This document shows positions 8,718 to 18,618 of a DNA stretch of 47,593 nt, one piece after another. Each line of letters starts with the position of its first letter. The first letter of the stretch is position 1. Origin of the DNA: Zhenpiania hominis (lineage in GTDB: Bacteria; Bacillota; Clostridia; Peptostreptococcales; Anaerovoracaceae); contig NZ_JACRYT010000027.1 in assembly GCF_014333425.1 (NCBI RefSeq), positions 1 through 47,593 of the forward strand, given 5' to 3'. The notes under the pieces were generated by a model. The model did no database searches. It saw nothing but the letters and a program-made list of their open reading frames with translations, and was not told the origin of the DNA. A program made the position numbers and the translations under genes.

Positions 8718-9928
8718 CCATGAAAGGACAAAGGAATCATACCAGAAAAGAGACCAGAGACAACCTGAAGCAATGCAGCCTTGCCCTGGAACTGGCTCGT
8801 ATCCTCAAACATTTTTTCCCGGACTTGCTTCTCTGCTTCGGCAACTGCCCGATCCCAGACACCAAAGCTATATCACCTATCCGGCCCCGGTGCTTCTAAT
8901 GACACGAATCCTTTCTTCTCTATGCTACATCAGCAGCATGCGGAAAACAAGTGAAGAATTTAATTCGGAGCAAATGATTGCAAATATCTGGACGCTTTGC
9001 GGAGAAGCAGATGCCGGAAACGAGCTTCCATACTGGGAAACGATGAATCGATACTTAAAACGTCTGAAACCGGCCTGTTTGCAGAAGGTACAAACCCAAT
9101 TAGTCCGTCATTTACTGAGAAGCCGCGCCTTTGAAGCGGCAAGAGTTCGCGGGAGATACTGGCAAATTCTAATTGATGGAACCCAGTTGTACCGGAGCCG
9201 GAATTCCTTGGATGAAAGGAGCCTGTACTGTATTCATAACAAAGGAACCGCCAACGAATACCGAGAAAACTACTATTATGTCCTGGAGGCGAAATTGGTC
9301 CTTCATTCCGGGATGATCGTCAGCCTTCTGAGCGAGTTTGTAGAAAACGAAGAAGGGGGAGAAGCGGAGAAACAGGATTGCGAACGAAAGGCTTGTTGGA
9401 GATTGATGGAGCGGCTGAAAGAGGAGTTCCCGAGACTGCCCATCTGTCTGAGCGCGGACAGTTTGTATGCATGTAAAGGATGGTTTCAGCGGTGTGAGCA
9501 ATCCCACTGGAAATACATCCTACGGTTCAAAGAAGGGAGCATTCCCAGCATTGGAGAAGAATACCAGAGCCTGAAGGGCTGCCAGAAGAATCGGAGAGAA
9601 AACAAGGAAGATGGCTGGTGGTATGATTTTGTAACGGGAGTGGAGTATGAAGGGAACAAACTGCAAGTGCTGGAATATGAGCCAAAGAGGGCGAGCAAGG
9701 AGGCGCCTGCCTTTCTGTTTCTGACAAATCTGCCGCTGCAGCATACGAATGCACAAGAGACGGCAGAGCTGGGCAGAAGAAGATGGAAGATGGAAAACGA
9801 AGGATTTAACACGCAAAAGCGGCAAGGATACAATCTGGAGCATCCCTACAGCAAAGACTATGAGGCACTCAAGAACCATTACTATCTGATTCAAATCGGG
9901 CATATGATTGCCTCCTGGATTTTCCCCT
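8627..9928 (+). mobile_element. Truncated DDE-transposase insertion sequence
   Basis: The segment comprises a structured leader, a transposase reading frame and an abrupt end inside the transposase C-terminus, where it joins the GGDEF-EAL gene at about 9927. No right terminal repeat follows, so the element lost its right end together with the 3' part of the neighbouring gene. The left boundary is uncertain and lies between 8563 and 8627. Confidence 0.65.
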
Positions 9929-9930
9929 GA
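8720..9930 (+). pseudogene. DDE transposase (IS4/ISNCY-like) with a frame break and truncated C-terminus
   Basis: The ATG at 8720 is placed correctly behind GGAGG, and its frame encodes MKGQRNHTRKE ... ARILKHFF before it fails at about 8900. The family sequence continues in the -1 frame from about 8813 (LLRQLPDPRHQSYITYP ... SMRKTSEEFN). Candidate catalytic acidic residues are seen in LIDGTQLY, LSADSLYA and the WKMENEGFNTQKRQGYN helix. The switch falls on CAT TTT TTC, which reads as a T TTT TTC heptamer, so either a one-base loss in the T run or programmed -1 frameshifting would explain it. The last residues (QIGHMIASWIF) run straight into foreign sequence, so the enzyme lacks its C-terminal end and is probably inactive. 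Confidence 0.8.
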
Positions 9931-11921
9931 TACTCCTGAAATACCGTTTCCGTCAGTTCCAGTTCCAAAAATTCCGGCGAAGCGTCATGTTTTTTCTGCA
10001 CTTCCACAAAAGGCGGCAGAAATTCCGGGTCCTCCAAATGAACCCGGGAAAGATTTACGGAAATCCGGAGAAGCGTCAGCCCGTCGTCCAGACACTTTTT
10101 CACGAGAATACAGACCTGTTCAAACATATAGAGATCCAGCTTCCGAATAAAACCTGTCCGCTCAAACAACGGAATGAAGCGATCCGGCGAGATCAGCCCC
10201 ATATCCTTATCCTGCCAGCGAACCAGAGCCTCCGCCCCGCAGACTTTGCCGCTGGAAATATCCACCTTGGGCTGCAAATACAGTTTGAAATCTTGATTTT
10301 TCAGCGCCTCCTGCATTTTGTTCCGAAGAACGTTTTCCTCGCGCAGACGAAGCCGCTCGCCGTCCTCGTAAAAGCTACAGGAGTAGAGCATATGTTTCCT
10401 GTCGCCTTTTGCCTTTTTTCGGGCAAGGTTCGCCCTGTCTCTGATATAGACGATCGGCAGGTCGGTATCGGTAATTCGGTATACCCCTACATGAAACATC
10501 AGCCATTGCTTTTCCGAAAGACTTTCGTTAAATTCGTTAATTTCCTTCACGATAAATTCCATTTGCTGTAAAAGCATTTCTTTCGGTATCGCGCGGCTCA
10601 AAACGTTAAAATCATCTGCGCTGAAACGAGTCAGCCGCTCGCCGTCTTCCATATGCCGGCGAATGGTATCATGAACATGCTTTAAAATACGGTTGCTGTT
10701 ATCATACCCGTAACTGTCATTAAACACTTTGAAATTAATGATGTTGACTGAGATAAAGAGATAGTCCCCTTCCGCTCCGCTGCGAATCAGCCGTTCCGCT
10801 TCCTGATCAAAACGATATGGACTGTAACCGCCGGTAATCGGATCCGTCAGGAGCATACGCGTATTCCTGCGGTAGAAAAAAAGCAGAACAAGAATCAGAG
10901 AGGCAAAGCCCAAGATAATGACGCCGCCGAGAAAAAACGCCTTGTGCAGCAGAGGAGCGAAACCTCCGGTTATGGTCTCATTTGCCGCAACCATCCATAC
11001 GCACAAATCCGTATCGCCCACACGCGTAAGGTGGGCGGTTCTTACAACCCCGTCCTGCGGGTAACGAAACCGAATCGAGCTGTTCCCGCCTGCAGCGGTG
11101 ATTTCTTCGATTTCCTCTATGGTCGTCTTTCCCAGAATCTCCGCGTTCCAACGCAACGTATCAAACAGATTGTTGCTGTCTTCAAACCCCTCTCGTCTGT
11201 TGAACTGCGAAACGTACGCATTTTCGGTCATAAAGACTTTCGTTCCGTCCGACTTGATGACATTGAAAAAAACGTCGCCGCTGTAATAATATTCCTGCAA
11301 AAAAGGATCCGCCCATTGCTGCGAAGCGGGAGCCGCTAAAGCCCCGATAATTTTCCCGTCCTTTTCGCCGGAACGGATTGGAACCGCGAAAAGCGGCAGA
11401 TTCTTCCGGGAGGAAGCGCTTTTCCTTCTTTTGGTTTTGACATCGATCACCGACTCTCCGGCGAGCGCTTTCATAACCCCTTTTTCTCCGGAAAAGTTGC
11501 GGGAAACGCCGTCGGAACAAATCGCCGTGCCGTCCGGGAAAACATACGCAAAAAACTGAAACTGAAGCAATTCCGCCCGCTTTTGCAGCTCCGCCTGATC
11601 CTGCAATTCCTCCTTTCCCTTTTCTCCCTCCGAGTCTGCCATAGCCGGCACGCTTTCCTGATCGCAGCTATGCGAAACCGATTCCAGGATCCGCAGCGAA
11701 CGATCCAGTCTTTGTTCCAGCGCGTGCCCCACACTTTGGGATAACTCGGATATATAGCGATTTGTTTCGGAATCAATAGTCCGGCGCGTTTCATGCAGCC
11801 CCGCGATAATCGCTCCCACTACAAAACAGGTTCCCGCGATCAGAAGAGCGCAGACCAGAGGGATCAGAATCCTGTAAACTCTGTACGACACACCTCTGAT
11901 GGCTCCTTTTTTCCCGCTCAT
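9891..11921 (-). pseudogene. Membrane sensor GGDEF-EAL protein, EAL domain truncated by IS junction
   Basis: 676 residues as read. Transmembrane helices at about 17-42 and 325-350 enclose an extracellular sensor region (Cache-like). A GGDEF domain follows (DPITGGYSPYRF onward), but its signature is RFSADDF instead of GGDEF and the metal Asp of the DIDxFK motif is replaced (NIINFKVFND), so cyclase activity is unlikely. The EAL domain starts with GAEALVRW and keeps SVNLSR and LELELTE, then ends after VFQEYQG. The final residues (KIQEAIICPI) come from the IS in antisense. The missing part contains the DDFG and later catalytic motifs, so no phosphodiesterase activity is expected. Before truncation it was probably a c-di-GMP phosphodiesterase or receptor. 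A pilus/adhesion neighbourhood fits c-di-GMP signalling, but no direct link is shown. Confidence 0.85.
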
Positions 11922-11939
11922 GACTTGCCCTCCCTATTA

Positions 11940-12545
11940 AATCCGGCACACAAAAAATTCATTTTACAGTTCACTATATCACATCTGTTCCCAAAACACA
12001 AAGAATTTGTCGAAAAACCTCATATTTTGACCGAATAGCGGGAATCGGAAGCCCTCGCAGCCTCGGAGAAGCCGTCTCTTCGGAGCTGCCGCATGATCGG
12101 CCCCCCGGGATCTTTTTGTATTGGCGAAGGCTCCGGAATCTTTGCAGAAATTGCCTTGGCGGAAAATCGGCGCAGCCCCTTGCCCCTCCCCTTTTCCGAA
12201 CAGTATCTTTGGAAAGCTCTGCCGGCGGCGCTCTCAAGCTACCGGCGAATACAGGCATTGAGCGGAAAATCCCGGCACCCCCGGACATACCGAACAAGTC
12301 AGGCAGTCGGGACAAAGCAGGCAGGACAGGCAGAGCGAACAAACCTGTCAATCCCGGGATGTGCCCCGGCAAATCGGAAAAACTGCGAAAGCCGCGCAAA
12401 GCGGGCATAGCGGAGAAATCCGCTGTTCCCGGATTTGCCGAACAAATCAGGCAAACCGAACACGTTACGCAAAACAGACAGGACAACCCCGACAAAGTGA
12501 ACGGCGCAGAACCCGGGCATGCCGGGACGCGCCGCGCGGAAAACG
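11940..12545. other. Gene-free stretch with low-complexity repeats
   Basis: About 600 bases separate the sensor gene start from the 3' end of the LRR protein gene. Open frames exist on both strands, but they have no ribosome sites and read as short degenerate patterns (on the minus strand repeated LPGL/LFGMSG-like units). On the plus strand, words such as CGGCAAATC, CGAACAAATC and GGACAGGCAG recur with drift. I see no RNA gene or transposon end in it. Confidence 0.5.
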
Positions 12546-15188
12546 CTATCTTACTTTTATTTTCCGCGCTTTGCTGTATGCGCCGTAAATTTTAGTCTTT
12601 CCAACCTGCTTGTAGGCTCTGACCTTGCAGTAATACGTCTTTTTCCGTTTCAGTTTTTTAAAGGTCTTTGCGGTCGTTTTGTTTTTCCGCACAAAGACTG
12701 TCTTCTTGCCTTTTTTGAATTTCTTATTCCGGGCAATCGTCACCTGGTAGCCGGTCGCCTTTTTATCCCGCTTCCATCTTACCTGAAGGGTGCGCGCCTT
12801 TTTGGAGACCGCCTTGCGTGAAATGGCTTTCTTCGGCTTTACTGTGAGCGTAATCTTTTTCACCGCTCCTTTGTATTTGGAGGTTGCCGCCGCCCGCACC
12901 GTGATCGTCGTCCTTCCGGGGCCTTTCAGCGTAACCCTCCCCGCCGCGCTGACCGTCGCAACCTTTTTATTCCCCGATTGATAGGTCAGCTTTGTTTTCC
13001 CTCTCGCGTTCAGATAAAAGGATTTGTTTCCGTAGGTCTTTGTATATGCCTTTGCGCCGGAGATGGTCTGCGCCATGGCGGCTGCTGCCGGGTTTCCCTT
13101 TCCTTTCGGCGGCGGAATCAGCCCTGTGAGATCCGGCTTTTCTCCCGGTTTCAGAGAAACGACCGTCATGCTTTTCCATGTGTCGGAATCATAACCGGAG
13201 GCGTTTTCCGGTCTGTAGATTTTCGGAACGTTCCTCCCGAAAGGATCGCCGCTGATCGTCGGCGCGTCTCCGTTTAGAACGATCACTTTCAGCTCATCTG
13301 CGTTCAGGAACAGTTCGTCCTCCATGTAGTGAAAGTTTTCCCCAAATTCCAGCCAGGTCAGACCGTCTCCGCTAATAAAGGAGTTGGAAATCCGTTCCAC
13401 GTTTTTCATGGAAAGGGTGGATTCGGCGTAATCCATATCAAAAGACAGATGCCCCATCGTTCCCACATCGCCGATCGCCTTCGTCTTATTCAGGTCAACC
13501 GGGAACCCGTAACAACACGAGATTCGCAAAACGTTCAGAATTTCGTCCGGCAGGGTAAGACTGCTCATCATGCAGTAACGGAAGTAGTCGTCCCAGGAAA
13601 CGATCGCCTTTGGCCAGCCGCTGACGGAGAGGATTTGGTTAAAGGCAAACGCCTGAGCCCCCATATAGGTCAACTGCGAGCCTTCCGGAAAGACAATCCG
13701 AAGCCCGCCCGATTCGGAGGAGGTCCACATGATTTCTTCAAAGGCATAATCCCCGATATAGGTCAGGCTCTTTGGAATCGTTATGGTAAGGGTTCCCGTT
13801 CCGATTGATCCGGAAAAGGGTCGTCTCCCCAGATAAACAAGCGACGGGGGCAGGTCGCCCGCATGGGAAGCAGAAAGCCCCGCTTCGTCGCCGATATAGG
13901 TAACGCTGTCCGGCACTTTCTGCGGGATTTTCTCAAACCCGGTCAGCGAATTGGGGCCGATATACAAAAGACCTGCCGGAAAAGACGCCAGATTCGGAGC
14001 ATGGTATCCCAACTGGGATAAAATAACGTCGCCGTAAAAGGCTTCGCCCGCGATGCCCTTGGTGTCCGCTCTCAGACTTATGGTTTTGGGAAGTTTGCTC
14101 CGATCCGCCCATTTCTCATCGTCCTTTTCCATTTCAAAATTCCAGAGAAACGCTTTTCCAAGGTACAACGCCCCTTTCTTTTGCTTCGCCAGCCAGGGCG
14201 TGTCCTCGATGCTGTTTCGATGAACGATGTAGAGACTGTCCGGGAACGTAATATCTGCAAGCTCCGTGCAGCCTTCAAAGGCATACTCGCCGATTTCCTC
14301 CAATCCCTGCGGAAGAGAAATGGCAGGAAGCGTCTTGCACCAGTAGAACGCATTGTTTCCAATCCGCTTTAGACGGCTGTCGCCGCGAAACGTAACCTCG
14401 GTAAGATGGCCACATGAGGAAAACGCGTTGTCTCCGATTTCCGTTACGCTGGCGGGAAGAGAAACGGAAGTAACCCCGTACCCTCCATAGTAAAAGATTT
14501 CCTCCTCCACCCGCTGAACGCCGTCCGGAATCTCCACATGTCCGGACGTCTTCTCCCCGACAAAGTAACAGATCGTATCGTTAATAAAGATAAAGTCCTT
14601 TCCTTCCTCTCTTGCCCGGTTTACCTGCTCCTGTAGCCACGCGGTTCTCAGAAACGCGCCCTCTCCAATATCGGTAATCTCCCCGGGAAGGGAAAGGTTT
14701 TCCAGCCCGGAGTTAAAGAACGCCTTGTCTCCGATGCTTGTGACTGTAGAGGGGATATTGATCGTTTTCAGAGAGGCGCAGTTATAAAAGGCTCTGTCTC
14801 CGATGGTTTTGAGCCCCTCCGGAAGAACGACGGTTTCCAGTCCGCTGATGGAATAATCGTCCCGTACCGTTCCAAAAGCTCTCTCTCCGATATAAGTAAC
14901 CGTGTCCGGCACCTCAATATAAGCCACCGGATTGTCGTTCCTCTGCTTCAAAGACATATCCGCGATCCCTACCACCGTATATCCGTCCAGCGTTTCCGGG
15001 ATAATCAGCCGCTCGAGGCTTCCCTTGTAAGCGGTAATTTCAATCGTATTTTCCGTTACAAAGCGGTAGTCGAACTGCGCGCTGTCGTCCTGCCCGGAGT
15101 CCGTCGCCGCCGACGCTCCCGCAGGGAGCATGGTAAGCATCATGCAGAGCGCGATCAGAAGAGCCGCGCATTTTCGGGTTCTGTTCAT
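12546..15188 (-). CDS. Secreted BspA-like leucine-rich repeat protein with basic Fn3 C-terminus
   Basis: 880 residues, ribosome site AGGAGG before the ATG at 15188. A signal peptide (1-28, ending GASAA) is followed by a long array of BspA/LRR_5-type repeats (about 60-650; units such as IEVPDTVTYIGERAFG, LPEGLKTIGDRAFYNC and IPSTVTSIGDKAFFN). An Ig-like domain follows (about 690-785: AYTKTYGNKSFYLNA ... KVATVSAAGRVTLKGPG), then a Lys/Arg-rich Fn3 domain (about 795-880: LQVRWKRDKKATGYQ ... YYCKVRAYKQVGKTKIYGAYSKARKIKVR). There is no sortase signal, so the basic C-terminal domain may hold the protein to the wall. BspA-type repeats usually mediate adhesion. The terminal two domains are shared with the other secreted proteins in this window. 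Confidence 0.9.
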   Translation of the reverse strand: MNRTRKCAALLIALCMMLTMLPAGASAATDSGQDDSAQFDYRFVTENTIEITAYKGSLERLIIPETLDGYTVVGIADMSLKQRNDNPVAYIEVPDTVTYIGERAFGTVRDDYSISGLETVVLPEGLKTIGDRAFYNCASLKTINIPSTVTSIGDKAFFNSGLENLSLPGEITDIGEGAFLRTAWLQEQVNRAREEGKDFIFINDTICYFVGEKTSGHVEIPDGVQRVEEEIFYYGGYGVTSVSLPASVTEIGDNAFSSCGHLTEVTFRGDSRLKRIGNNAFYWCKTLPAISLPQGLEEIGEYAFEGCTELADITFPDSLYIVHRNSIEDTPWLAKQKKGALYLGKAFLWNFEMEKDDEKWADRSKLPKTISLRADTKGIAGEAFYGDVILSQLGYHAPNLASFPAGLLYIGPNSLTGFEKIPQKVPDSVTYIGDEAGLSASHAGDLPPSLVYLGRRPFSGSIGTGTLTITIPKSLTYIGDYAFEEIMWTSSESGGLRIVFPEGSQLTYMGAQAFAFNQILSVSGWPKAIVSWDDYFRYCMMSSLTLPDEILNVLRISCCYGFPVDLNKTKAIGDVGTMGHLSFDMDYAESTLSMKNVERISNSFISGDGLTWLEFGENFHYMEDELFLNADELKVIVLNGDAPTISGDPFGRNVPKIYRPENASGYDSDTWKSMTVVSLKPGEKPDLTGLIPPPKGKGNPAAAAMAQTISGAKAYTKTYGNKSFYLNARGKTKLTYQSGNKKVATVSAAGRVTLKGPGRTTITVRAAATSKYKGAVKKITLTVKPKKAISRKAVSKKARTLQVRWKRDKKATGYQVTIARNKKFKKGKKTVFVRKNKTTAKTFKKLKRKKTYYCKVRAYKQVGKTKIYGAYSKARKIKVR

Positions 15189-15213
15189 ACAAATACCTCC
15201 TGTTCTTGCGCAA

Positions 15214-15246
15214 ATAGGATACCGCCGGTAAAAGGCAGTATCCTAT
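15214..15246. repeat. Inverted repeat between two surface protein genes
   Basis: ATAGGATAC (15214-15222) and GTATCCTAT (15238-15246) form a perfect 9-bp stem with GCC/GGC inside the loop, just upstream of the ribosome site of the LRR protein gene (minus strand). No T run follows in either direction, so an operator or mRNA-structure role is more likely than termination. Confidence 0.4.
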
Positions 15247-15278
15247 TCGTCTAAGGGCTCTGTTTGAAAGAAAAATGG

Positions 15279-16031
15279 TTATTGTAATCTGAATACTTCG
15301 GCATCCGCGTATCTGCCGGAGAACAGAGACATGATATACACGCTTTTGCTCGTCTTCGATGTGGTAAACATCACGGTTGCGGCATATTCGTACCGGTTGT
15401 TGTCAAAATATTGGAAGTCCCCGCCAATCGCCGTGATATGGATATTCTTTGTTTGCCTTTTCGGCACGATCGAAGTATAGACATTCGTCCGTCCATAGGC
15501 GTCGGATAAGGACGCGGTGTAGTTCTTCACAATCTTCCCTGTCGCGCGGTCAATGACAAACAGCTTCGAGCAGGCGGGACCCGGCATAAAGTACATGCTG
15601 TTTCTCGGAGACGGATTCTTGATCGAGATTTTTACAACCTTGCTGCCCAGCCCGTTGGCGTGCATTACGATTTTTCCGCTCGCTTTGTAAATCCGTTTTA
15701 CTGCGCTGAACTTGCCTTTTTTTCCGTTCTTTCTGACTGCGCGCACTTTGTAGTAGTTCAGCCCCTTCGCCTTTTTATCGTTGTAAGTTCTCTTCTTTGT
15801 CGTGGCGATTCTCTTGTACTTGCCCTTCAGCTTTGTGGCGCGGTACACCTGGTATTTGGCAGCCCGCTTCACTTTCTTCCATTTTACCACAACTCTGTTG
15901 TTGGACTGCTCAACCTTGAGTCCCTTTACCTTTCCGACGCTCGCGGCATCGGCTGTAATCGGAGTGGCAAACGCCACTGTCAACGCCAGCGTCAGCGCCA
16001 GAGCTACAGACATAATCTTTTTTGTCTTCAT
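15279..16031 (-). CDS. Secreted Fn3-domain protein, unknown function
   Basis: 250 residues, ribosome site AAAGGAG before the ATG at 16031. The signal peptide (1-30) ends ADAAS. A very basic Fn3-like domain follows at once (about 34-115: VKGLKVEQSNNRVVVKWKK ... LNYYKVRAVRKNGKKGKFSAVKRIY). The remaining 130 residues form an unrecognised, probably beta-rich domain (IVMHANGLGSKVVKISIKN ... ATVMFTTSKTSKSVYIM). In contrast to its neighbours, the Fn3 module is N-terminal here. It is tandem with three similar genes on the minus strand and is probably co-expressed with them. The role is unknown; cell-envelope location is inferred from the signal peptide and basic module. Confidence 0.82.
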   Translation of the reverse strand: MKTKKIMSVALALTLALTVAFATPITADAASVGKVKGLKVEQSNNRVVVKWKKVKRAAKYQVYRATKLKGKYKRIATTKKRTYNDKKAKGLNYYKVRAVRKNGKKGKFSAVKRIYKASGKIVMHANGLGSKVVKISIKNPSPRNSMYFMPGPACSKLFVIDRATGKIVKNYTASLSDAYGRTNVYTSIVPKRQTKNIHITAIGGDFQYFDNNRYEYAATVMFTTSKTSKSVYIMSLFSGRYADAEVFRLQ

Positions 16032-16065
16032 CTTTTCGCTCCTTTCATCTCCTTTGTTTTGTTTT

Positions 16066-16812
16066 TTAACGAACCTTTACTTTTTTTACAACACTGTAAC
16101 TTCCATACGCTTTTGTTTTGCCGGATTTGTTGTAAGCTCTTACTTTTACATAATACGTTGTTCTCTTTTTCAGCCTGCTGATCGTCTTCCGGGTTGTCTT
16201 GTTTCTCGTAATCGTAACGTTTTTCTTGCCTTTGGTGAACTTTTTGTTTCTCGCGTAAGTGATCTGATAGCCTGCGGCCTTTCTGTCCCGTTTCCATCTT
16301 ACCGTCATCTTGCGTTTTCCTTTTTTCACCTTTACGTTGGTTACGCGCTTCGGCTTTTTTACCGCCTTCGCTTTGCTGCCGCTTTTCTTTGCCGTATACT
16401 TGTAGAGCTGGCTGTGTCCGCTGACTGCGCTGTCGCCCCACCATACGCCCTCCGGATCGGCAATCGCCTGTACGCGGAAGGAGTACAGCCCGGTTCCGTG
16501 TTCTTCGATCAGATCCGTGAAATCGCATTGATTGGTTCCTTTTTTCGCATATCCCTCCGCCAGGGTGGAGATGGATTTTCCGTTTTTATAAAGGAACGCC
16601 ACGCACCACATTTCCGAACCGGCGGAGGCTCCGGTTGACCAGGTTGCCACAGCTTTTCCTCCCGTCAGCTTCCACTTGAGATTGGTCGGAGTGGAAAGCT
16701 GCTGCGCCGAATAGGCGAAGGACGATGCCGGTATGGCGAGCAGTCCCATACAGATTGCCAGAAGAATGGCAATGCCTTTTTTTCTCATATCGCGCTTTTC
16801 CTTTCTCTTCAT
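16066..16812 (-). CDS. Secreted two-Fn3-domain protein, unknown function
   Basis: 248 residues from the ATG at 16812. A second ATG at 16788 (MRKKGIAIL) is also preceded by AAGGA and would give a more usual signal peptide. The signal peptide ends SSFAYS. A first Fn3-like domain covers about 38-135 (TPTNLKWKLTGGKAVATWS ... YSFRVQAIADPEG). The basic C-terminal Fn3 domain covers about 160-248 (MTVRWKRDRKAAGYQITYARNKKF ... VKKVKVR) and is nearly identical in plan to those of the flanking genes. It has no enzymatic motif and no sortase signal. It probably sits in the envelope and binds something through the N-terminal domain. Confidence 0.85.
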   Translation of the reverse strand: MKRKEKRDMRKKGIAILLAICMGLLAIPASSFAYSAQQLSTPTNLKWKLTGGKAVATWSTGASAGSEMWCVAFLYKNGKSISTLAEGYAKKGTNQCDFTDLIEEHGTGLYSFRVQAIADPEGVWWGDSAVSGHSQLYKYTAKKSGSKAKAVKKPKRVTNVKVKKGKRKMTVRWKRDRKAAGYQITYARNKKFTKGKKNVTITRNKTTRKTISRLKKRTTYYVKVRAYNKSGKTKAYGSYSVVKKVKVR

Positions 16813-16914
16813 TTTATGCTCTTTCCTTTGGTTTTGTTTCTTTTCGCTGCTTTGGTCTGATTGGCTCGTTTCGCTTCGTCAGGTTCGGGTTCTTTGCTCC
16901 GTCCTGTTTTCGCC

Positions 16915-18618
16915 TTATCTTACCCTGCATTTTCTTGCTTTGCTGTAGGAACCGTAGATCTTCGTCTTTCCGACTTTCTTAAAGGCTCTTACCTTTACAT
17001 AATAGGTTTTCTTCTTCAGCTTTTTAATCGTTCTCTTTGTGGTTTTGTTCTTGCCTATGGTTACGTTTTTCTTGCCTTTGGTGAACTTTTTGTTCCTGGC
17101 GTAGGTGATCTGGTAGCCTGTGGCTTTTTTGTCCCGCTTCCAGCTTACCGTCATCTTGCGTTTTCCGGTTTTCGCCTTTGTTCCGATCACCTTTTTGGGT
17201 TTTACGGTGATGGTGATATTCTTTTTCGCCGCGTTATAAGCTCCTGTTGCCGCCGCGCTGATCGTAATCGTCGCTCTTCCCGGCGCTTTGAGGGTTACTC
17301 TGCCGGAGGAGCTTACTGCGGCCACTTTGGAGTTGGAGGAACGGTAGGTCAGCTTGCCTCCTCCGTTCGCCTTCGCGTTCAGGTTGAACGCTTTGTTTCC
17401 GTAAGTCTTCGTGTAGGAACGGGCGGTGATGGTCTGCGCTTTTTTCACAGGCGCCGCGCCCGGCTGAACGGTCAGAACCGCAGTCTTGCTGCCGCCGCTG
17501 AACCACCGGGACTGTGGAACAGTAACCGTAATGTTCGTTGTTCCCGCTCCTTTCAGGGTGATCTTGCCGGAGCTGTCGATCACGGCGACTTTCGTGTTGT
17601 CGGATTTGTAGGTCGGGTTGTTTCCGTTTTTAATCTGCTCGTTCAGATAAAACGGCGCATCTCCAAGACGTTTGGTGATCCTGGAATCAAGCTGAATGAC
17701 GGTCGCGCTCTGAGTATCAAAGGACTCCTCTATATTCGCGCCGATAGTCCCCGCGCTGTCCCACAGATCCGTCTTTGTCAGATCCAGGTGGATTACGGGG
17801 CGCGCGCCGTAATCCGTTACCCTCGCATCTTCGCCAATCCCGGCATTATAGCCTCCGTCATACCCATTTGTAATTTTAACCGACCATGCGCTGTAGCTCT
17901 TATTGCCGCGGCCGCGAAGCCAATAGCCCTCCACCGGGTTCAGCGGCGCGAATCTGTTCGCATACGCCGTCGCAGTCGTGTCTCTGGTCTTTACCGGACC
18001 CCAAATTGGTCCCCCTCCGGGAGCGAATCCGTAATCCGGGTTCTCGATTTCTTCCTTGGACAGCAGGTACACCTTGTCGTTGGTAGTCGGACCGCCCGGA
18101 AAATGCTGGGTCTCCCCTTCCGTCGGGATAATGGTTACGTCCTTGTTTCTGACAGTGGCGGTTTTCAGCGCCGCCTGCTCTGCCGGAGTAAAGGCAATAT
18201 CCATAAAGTTGTCTGCGGAATAATCGATACCCGAAGCGTTTTCATTCTTCCCGTATCCGTTGAGCCAGCTCCGGATCGTCGTCTTTGCCCAGACCTCCCC
18301 TCCTTTTATGTTGTACGCCATTCCCTCGGTCAGAACTTGGTCCGCCAGCAGTATGGCTTCGGTCTTTTGGGCGTTTACGTTCAGAACTCTCCATTTAATC
18401 CGCGTTTTATCCGCGCCTCCCGAGGTCTGCGGATAAGTTCCAAAATACACGCAGTCCCAGGTCGTCCTCAGACCGTCTATGCGCGGATTCGACAGATTGG
18501 TGGCGGACGCCGCCTCCGCTGTTCCGATGTTTGCCGGAACCAGCCAGGCGATCATGGTCAGCAACAGAGCTGCCGTTATCACCCGAATCGATGCTTTCGC
18601 TTCTCGAATTGCTCTCAT
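16915..18618 (-). CDS. Secreted DUF6273/Ig-like/Fn3 surface protein
   Basis: 567 residues, ribosome site GAGAGGAG before the ATG at 18618. A signal peptide (1-35) is followed by a DUF6273-like module (about 48-290: DCVYFGTYPQ ... IKWRVLNVN ... SWLNGYG ... YWLRGRG ... ARPVIHLDL). This module is common in clostridial surface proteins and looks like a carbohydrate- or ligand-facing fold. Two Ig-like segments follow (about 300-385 and 395-470, the second with AYTKTYGNKAFNLNAK and SSSGRVTLKAPGR shared with the LRR protein), then the basic Fn3 C-terminus (about 478-567). It is probably the first gene of the four-gene minus-strand run 18618-12546, since a TATAAT-like box lies upstream on its strand. 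Confidence 0.87.
   Translation of the reverse strand: MRAIREAKASIRVITAALLLTMIAWLVPANIGTAEAASATNLSNPRIDGLRTTWDCVYFGTYPQTSGGADKTRIKWRVLNVNAQKTEAILLADQVLTEGMAYNIKGGEVWAKTTIRSWLNGYGKNENASGIDYSADNFMDIAFTPAEQAALKTATVRNKDVTIIPTEGETQHFPGGPTTNDKVYLLSKEEIENPDYGFAPGGGPIWGPVKTRDTTATAYANRFAPLNPVEGYWLRGRGNKSYSAWSVKITNGYDGGYNAGIGEDARVTDYGARPVIHLDLTKTDLWDSAGTIGANIEESFDTQSATVIQLDSRITKRLGDAPFYLNEQIKNGNNPTYKSDNTKVAVIDSSGKITLKGAGTTNITVTVPQSRWFSGGSKTAVLTVQPGAAPVKKAQTITARSYTKTYGNKAFNLNAKANGGGKLTYRSSNSKVAAVSSSGRVTLKAPGRATITISAAATGAYNAAKKNITITVKPKKVIGTKAKTGKRKMTVSWKRDKKATGYQITYARNKKFTKGKKNVTIGKNKTTKRTIKKLKKKTYYVKVRAFKKVGKTKIYGSYSKARKCRVR

Noticed and set aside
12116..12595. Plus-strand frame of 159 codons in the gene-free block
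   Set aside because: No ribosome site, low-complexity product, overlaps the 3' end of the LRR gene.
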